In this document: piece by piece, positions 60,105-64,000 of the stretch | How positions within the stretch are numbered: position 1 is the first letter of the stretch | How the letters are laid out: every line of letters begins with the position of its first letter | From: JAICNG01 sp035765135 | Lineage (GTDB): Bacteria; Gemmatimonadota; Gemmatimonadetes; Gemmatimonadales; Gemmatimonadaceae | Assembly: GCA_035765135.1 (NCBI GenBank) | Contig: DASTYE010000118.1 | Span: 27,354-91,353 of the forward strand | DNA: 64,000 nucleotides | Direction of reading: 5' to 3' | Translations under genes and position numbers: made by a program | Notes under the pieces: model-generated | Databases searched by the model: none | The model's input: only the letters and a program-made list of their open reading frames with translations | What the model was told of the DNA's origin: nothing

Positions 60105-60917
60105 TTACCCCTTCGACTCCTCGTTGATCACCGCCATCGCCACCGACACGAGTCGCTCGAGCTCCTCATCGGCGACTTTGGGGAGCAGCGTCTCCGCCCA
60201 CATGTGATCCTCGCTGTTCGTGTAGCGGTCGAGGAGCCGGCGGAGAAAGGCGACCAGCGCAATGCGCTGTAGCTCGGAGCGGCGCCGCTCGCCATCGGCC
60301 GCGCTTTCCTGCTCCGATCGCAACAATGCCTCGAAGCGGTGCGCGTTGCGCAGCGCCTTGGCGGTGAGCGACGCGACCACCTGGCAGAAGCGGACATCGC
60401 GATCCGAGAACGGGGCCGCGTCGCGTTCGGTGCGCAGGAAGATCGCCCCGATCACCGTCTTCCTCCACTGAATCGGCACGACGATGATCGAGCGAACGTT
60501 GCGATGCTCCAGCGTCTTGCGCACGCTCCGCATCATCGGGTCGTTGGTCGCGTCCGGGATGAACACCGTTTCCCCGGATTCGAAGGCGCGCTTCAGCTCC
60601 GGGTACCGGTTGAGGTCGACGATCAGGTTGCGGATCGTCGGATCCTCGTAGCTCGCAACGAGTCGAACGTCTTGCGAGTCGCCGGTGAGGTAGATGGAGC
60701 ACCGGTCGAGGCCGAAGGTCTCGCCGAGTTTTCGCGCGATCGATTGAAGAACGTCGGTGAAGTGCAGCGAGGCGGAGATCTCCTGCAGGATCTGCACAAC
60801 CGCAACCAGGTGATCGCGCTCGCTTTCCAGCTCCTTGATCCGCTGCTCCAGGCGCCGAATGCGCTCGGTGGACGACTCGAGCGTCAGGTCACGGGAGCTG
60901 GTGGGCGTACTGGTCAT
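60105..60917 (-). CDS. GAF-domain signalling protein
   Basis: A 270-residue protein from the ATG of MTSTPTSSRDLTLE. An N-terminal coiled coil (about residues 15-40) leads into a GAF domain (about 42-190: FGLDRCSIYLTGDSQDVRLV, then VVPIQWRKTVIGAIFLRTER and FSDRDVRFCQVVASLTAKAL). No output domain is present; a helical tail follows. It overlaps the REC-GGDEF gene by 29 bases and so forms one unit with the two response regulators. It may sense a small molecule and act through a partner. Confidence 0.85.
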   Translation of the reverse strand: MTSTPTSSRDLTLESSTERIRRLEQRIKELESERDHLVAVVQILQEISASLHFTDVLQSIARKLGETFGLDRCSIYLTGDSQDVRLVASYEDPTIRNLIVDLNRYPELKRAFESGETVFIPDATNDPMMRSVRKTLEHRNVRSIIVVPIQWRKTVIGAIFLRTERDAAPFSDRDVRFCQVVASLTAKALRNAHRFEALLRSEQESAADGERRRSELQRIALVAFLRRLLDRYTNSEDHMWAETLLPKVADEELERLVSVAMAVINEESKG

Positions 60918-61902
60918 CGACGGCGTCGCTCTGCTGGTTGAACTCCGGGCTGTCGAAGCGCACCACGCGGTTGCGCCCCAGCTCCTTCGCGACGTACAGC
61001 GCGTCATCCGCCGCCTTCACCAGCGCCTCGCGGTGCTCGATGCGCGGATGCGGGAAGGCCGCGACGCCTGCGCTGATCGTCCGCCGAATGGAGCCGCCCT
61101 CGAAGGTGAAGGTGTGGGACTCCACCTGCTGACGAGTCCGCTCGGCGAACGTCACCGCGGCATCCAGCACCGTTCCGGGAAGGAGGACCATGAACTCCTC
61201 GCCTCCGTACCGCCCAACCTTGTCGATCTCACGAGCCGACGCCTTCAGGATCGCCGCCAGCTGCTGCAGAACGACGTCTCCCGCCTGGTGCCCGTGCGCA
61301 TCGTTCACCGACTTGAAATGGTCGAGATCGAACATCACGCACGCGAGCGGCTCGTGTAGCCGCACCGAGTGCTCGAACATCTCGTGCAACAGCGCCTCGA
61401 GGTTGCGACGGTTGTGCAATCCGGTCAGTGCGTCGGTCACCGCCACGCGGCGAAGCTCCTCGTTGACGCGCGCCAGTCGCTCGTTCGCGCGCGCGAGCTC
61501 ATCCTGGAGCAGCTTGATGCGCAACATCGACTTCACGCGAGCCTCGAGCTCGGCGAAGTTGATCGGCTTGGTGACGTAGTCATCGGCGCCGGCGCCTAAC
61601 CCCTCGACCTTGTGCTGCACGGTGTCGAGGGCGGTCTGCATGATGATCGGGATGAAGGGCAGCGTCTCGTCGGCCTTGATGCGTCGCGCGACCTCCATCC
61701 CGTCGATGCGCGGCATCATGACGTCCAGCAGGATGAGGTCGGGCGGCGACTGGCGCACGCGCTCGAGCGCCTCTTCGCCATCGGCCGCGCTTTCGATCTG
61801 GTACCCGCCGGCCTCTAGCCGGGCGCGGATGACTTCGACGTTGTCTTCGTGATCGTCGACGATGAGGATCCGCGCGTGGATGGGTTCGTCAGCGGCCATC
61901 AC
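60889..61902 (-). CDS. Response regulator with GGDEF diguanylate cyclase domain
   Basis: A 337-residue PleD-like protein. REC domain: DD near residues 16-17, phosphoacceptor D60 in LILLDVMMP, Lys in DDYVTKP. GGDEF domain: DALTGLHNRR entry, active site GGEEF at 233-237, and an inhibitory RxxD site (R224-D227) five residues before it. It should make c-di-GMP under phosphorylation control and product inhibition. It overlaps the CheY-like gene by 14 bases and the GAF gene by 29, indicating tight coupling. Sensor kinase not in the window. Confidence 0.93.
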   Translation of the reverse strand: MMAADEPIHARILIVDDHEDNVEVIRARLEAGGYQIESAADGEEALERVRQSPPDLILLDVMMPRIDGMEVARRIKADETLPFIPIIMQTALDTVQHKVEGLGAGADDYVTKPINFAELEARVKSMLRIKLLQDELARANERLARVNEELRRVAVTDALTGLHNRRNLEALLHEMFEHSVRLHEPLACVMFDLDHFKSVNDAHGHQAGDVVLQQLAAILKASAREIDKVGRYGGEEFMVLLPGTVLDAAVTFAERTRQQVESHTFTFEGGSIRRTISAGVAAFPHPRIEHREALVKAADDALYVAKELGRNRVVRFDSPEFNQQSDAVDDQYAHQLP

Positions 61903-62278
61903 GCTTACCGAGGAACTTCTGTACTTCGCTCACCACCGCCTTCGGCTCGCACGGCTTCGCGAGGTAGCTGTCGCAGCCGACCTCCATCGCCTTCTCCCGA
62001 TCGGACGCGAGCGCGTGCGCCGTCAGCGCAATGATGGGGATGTGGCGGGTATCGGGGTCGCGCTTGAGCACCTGTGTCGCCTCCCACCCGTCGATGATCG
62101 GGATGGAGATGTCCATCAGAATCAGGTCGGGCTTCTCGGCGCGGGCTTTCGCGATCCCTTCCTCGCCGTTCAACGCCTCCATGACCCGATACCCGAAGTG
62201 CTGCAGAATGGTGGAATAAACGATGCGGTTGTCTTCGTTGTCTTCAACGAGCAGCACCGTCTTGGAGTTATCGGTCAT
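61889..62278 (-). CDS. Single-domain response regulator (CheY-like)
   Basis: A 129-residue stand-alone receiver: acidic pair VEDNEDN, phosphoacceptor D56 in LILMDISIP, Thr in ALTAHAL and Lys in DSYLAKPCEP. No output domain, so it acts by protein interaction, perhaps as a phosphate relay to the REC-GGDEF protein. First gene of the signalling trio; the longer open frame to 62458 is not coding. Confidence 0.92.
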   Translation of the reverse strand: MTDNSKTVLLVEDNEDNRIVYSTILQHFGYRVMEALNGEEGIAKARAEKPDLILMDISIPIIDGWEATQVLKRDPDTRHIPIIALTAHALASDREKAMEVGCDSYLAKPCEPKAVVSEVQKFLGKRDGR

Positions 62279-62496
62279 GCAAGCCCTCAAACCGAGATCG
62301 GCCGACGTGGCGACCTCGACCCGTTCGCGAAGAAGGCGACGAGGTGAGTGGAGGAACCGCCGGATCTGCCAAAAAGGTAAAGCCGCGACCTCCTGGAATG
62401 GAGATCGCCGCGTCGCCGGAGAATCGGAGTATCGACTTGCGCCGACCCTCGGCGCCACGGAGCAGCAAGATTCTTACCAAAGGGAGGGTGCGCAAG

Positions 62497-62886
62497 ATGG
62501 CTCGGTCCGCTGACTTCCTTCGCACGAGCGCCCTCGAAGACCGTTCGCGGACCTCCCGCGCGACGGTCGCCGAGAACGACCTCGATGAGACCCTGCCCGA
62601 CGAGCCCGTTGGGCGAAGCTACGAGAACGAGCGCCAGTGGAATCGCGCCGGTGCCTTCGGCCTTGGCATCCTCGCCGGCGCGCTGGTGGGGGCCGGAGTG
62701 GCGCTCCTGTTCGCTCCGGAGAGCGGGGAGGAGACGCGAGAGCGTATCGCCACCCGCGCTCGCCGCTTCGGCGTTCGTGCCGACGAGGGGTGGAATGACC
62801 TTCGCGACGAGCTCCGGCGTCTGCGGCGCCGCTCGCGCCGTGCAGCAACCCGGGGTCGGTGGAAGGTGGAGGATCTGATCGATTGA
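62497..62886 (+). CDS. YtxH-like stress/gas-vesicle family protein
   Basis: A 129-residue protein; ATG 62497 with AGGGAGGG about nine bases upstream. A single hydrophobic helix (AGAFGLGILAGALVGAGVALLF, here cut to the Gly/Ala core, residues about 45-66) is followed by APESGEETRERI, the YtxH signature, then a basic tail (RRLRRRSRRAATRGR). A membrane-anchored small protein, often stress induced. Its gene ends at the family A hairpin. Confidence 0.82.
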   Translation: MARSADFLRTSALEDRSRTSRATVAENDLDETLPDEPVGRSYENERQWNRAGAFGLGILAGALVGAGVALLFAPESGEETRERIATRARRFGVRADEGWNDLRDELRRLRRRSRRAATRGRWKVEDLID

Positions 62887-62890
62887 CCTG

Positions 62891-62972
62891 AATGAGGAAT
62901 GAGGACGAAGGACGGAGGAATTCATTACTTCTCCCGATCGAATTCCTCACTCCTTCGCCCTCGTTCCTCATT
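62891..62972. repeat. Long hairpin repeat, family A copy 3
   Basis: Left arm 62891-62923 (AATGAGGAATGAGGACGAAG ending GGAATTC) and right arm 62940-62972 (GAATTCCTCACTCCTTCGC and on), 16-base loop. Inserted between convergent genes; the TAA stop of the minus-strand TPR gene overlaps its right end. Same family as 771-855 and 53376-53438. Confidence 0.85.
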
Positions 62973-63726
62973 ATTTGAGTCTGGCAATCTCCTCCGCCGC
63001 CTCGCGCTTGTAGTGCGCGTCGTTGTAGTCGGTCGGCTGGCCATCGATGACGTGCTGGTAATGCACGCGCGCCTGGTCGCGCTGATCGATGTCGCGATAG
63101 ATACGCGCGAGATCGAGGTGGTGGGCCAACCGGTGTGGATCCACTTCGACCGCGCGCGAAAGCAATCGCACGGCTTCGCTCCACTCGGCTGAGCTGAGGA
63201 TCTGACCGCCGAGGAAGCTCCGCGCGAAGAAGCGCGCGATCCGCGGCAACCGGCGCACCTCGGCGTGCCACATCCCCATCACGTGCAGCGCCCCAGGGTG
63301 GTCGGGATCGAGACGCAGCGCCTCGATCGCCTCCTCGCGCACCGCCTTTCCGTATTTCACGCGATCCTTGGGGCCGTGAGACAGCGCAACTCGCCCGAGC
63401 GCGCGCGCCAGGTGGAAATGCGCCTCGGCGTCGTTGCTCTTGACCGTGACCGCTCGCCGGGCGAGGTCCTCCGCGCGCCGATACATCTCGGCGCGCTTGA
63501 CCTTGTCACCTTCGTACTCGGCGAGATCGGCAAGCGAGCGAGATGCCTTCCAGAGCGCCTCGTAGTCCGTGCTATCGCGCGCGATCGCCGCCTCGTAATG
63601 CGCGAGCGCCGCGGCCGGCTGCAGAGCCGTATACGCACTGTCGCCAGCCGCGAGATGACCGTTCCCCTGCGCCGCAAGAGGGGAAACGACGAGTGCGGTG
63701 GCTAACGCAACGACGAATCTTCGCAT
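62971..63726 (-). CDS. Exported TPR-repeat protein
   Basis: A 251-residue protein with a signal peptide (MRRFVVALATALVVSPLAAQ) and five or so TPR helical pairs (ALAHYEAAIARDSTDYEALW, AEAHFHLARALGRVALSHG, DPDHPGALHVMGMWHAEVR, DPHRLAHHLDLARIYRDI). Located in the periplasm, probably as an assembly or cell-envelope adaptor. The stop overlaps the family A hairpin. Confidence 0.82.
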   Translation of the reverse strand: MRRFVVALATALVVSPLAAQGNGHLAAGDSAYTALQPAAALAHYEAAIARDSTDYEALWKASRSLADLAEYEGDKVKRAEMYRRAEDLARRAVTVKSNDAEAHFHLARALGRVALSHGPKDRVKYGKAVREEAIEALRLDPDHPGALHVMGMWHAEVRRLPRIARFFARSFLGGQILSSAEWSEAVRLLSRAVEVDPHRLAHHLDLARIYRDIDQRDQARVHYQHVIDGQPTDYNDAHYKREAAEEIARLK

Positions 63727-63851
63727 GTGGGGAGACTAGCGGAGGTCGCACTGGCTCGCCACGATGGTGCGGCGACCCGACGGCGACCGACGGTGGATCA
63801 CGGAATGCGACGAGTGAAGGGCATCCTCAGTCATACCCCACAGCCCACGGA

Positions 63852-64000
63852 ATGCTCGCTCAGCGGCTGATCGAACGAAAGCGGGACGGAGGCCGCATCG
63901 AAGCCGGGGAGTGGCGTGCCCTTGTGCTCGCCTACGCGGCGGGGCATGTGCCCGACTATCAGATGTCCGCGCTGCTCATGGCGGTGTTCCTGCGCGGACT
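63852..64000 (+). CDS. Pyrimidine-nucleoside (thymidine) phosphorylase, N-terminus only
   Basis: About 49 codons are visible before the right edge: LIERKRDGGRIEAGEWRALV then AAGHVPDYQMSALLMAVFLRG, the conserved N-terminal alpha domain of class II pyrimidine nucleoside phosphorylases (DeoA/Pdp). It would split thymidine or uridine with phosphate. It is thematically linked to the tdk gene but distant from it. Start ATG 63852 is the first in frame; truncated by the window. Confidence 0.85.
   Translation, partial: MLAQRLIERKRDGGRIEAGEWRALVLAYAAGHVPDYQMSALLMAVFLRG

Overview
This window is dense, GC-rich bacterial chromosome with about 65 genes on both strands, short intergenic gaps and many 4-base start/stop overlaps. 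GTG starts are common and several carry clear AGGAG-type ribosome sites. Lipoproteins, an Omp85 barrel and signal peptides point to a diderm. The overall style (hairpins between convergent genes, archaeal-type HerA/NurA/Mre11/Rad50, many small conserved hypotheticals) suggests Gemmatimonadota or a close relative. That placement is inference; no rRNA or tRNA is present to prove it. No mobile element, prophage or CRISPR array was seen, and no stretch over 300 bases lacks a gene or a described element.

Layout. 1-4.2 kb: lipA-pdhA-pdhB-pdhC on the minus strand. 4.2-8.7 kb: thiO, a DinB protein, and a three-gene overlapping set (GT2, DUF3108, unknown). 8.9-13.9 kb: secreted M28 peptidase, FmdB-type zinc ribbon, coiled coil, Omp85 protein. 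14.6-21.9 kb: POT peptide transporter and a complete five-gene peptide ABC operon. 21.9-29.1 kb: LipM-like octanoyltransferase divergent from gcvP, then gcvH, coaE, tdk and a motif-less DEAD-box-like protein. 29.2-33.0 kb: aminotransferase, small regulators, O-methyltransferase, lipoprotein. 33.0-41.7 kb: nurA-herA-(secreted protein)-mre11-rad50-GNAT. 42-48.7 kb: degenerate GGDEF protein, NDUFA9-like, candidate ncRNA, cation exchanger, folE-SDR-Trm112-like. 48.7-54 kb: TPR-ParA-lipoprotein-FadD operon, phosphoribosyltransferase, V4R protein. 54-60 kb: ligA divergent from a second HerA-like ATPase, then two secreted proteins sharing a domain. 60-64 kb: a signalling trio (REC, REC-GGDEF, GAF), YtxH and TPR proteins, and the start of a pyrimidine nucleoside phosphorylase.

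How the genes fit together. Lipoate use recurs: LipA sits with pyruvate dehydrogenase E1/E2, and LipM lies with GcvP and GcvH, so one assembly route (octanoyl transfer to GcvH, sulfur insertion by LipA) can be drawn from this window. Peptide supply is a second theme (M28 peptidase, ABC importer, POT). The most striking block is the archaeal-style HerA/NurA plus Mre11/Rad50 DNA-end-processing cluster.

Two genome-scale patterns stand out. Several families of long intergenic hairpins have arms that are themselves short imperfect tandem repeats; they often sit between convergent genes and in places supply C-termini or stop codons. The octamer CGTTAGGC recurs in both orientations and often supplies a rare TTA leucine codon or a TAG stop.
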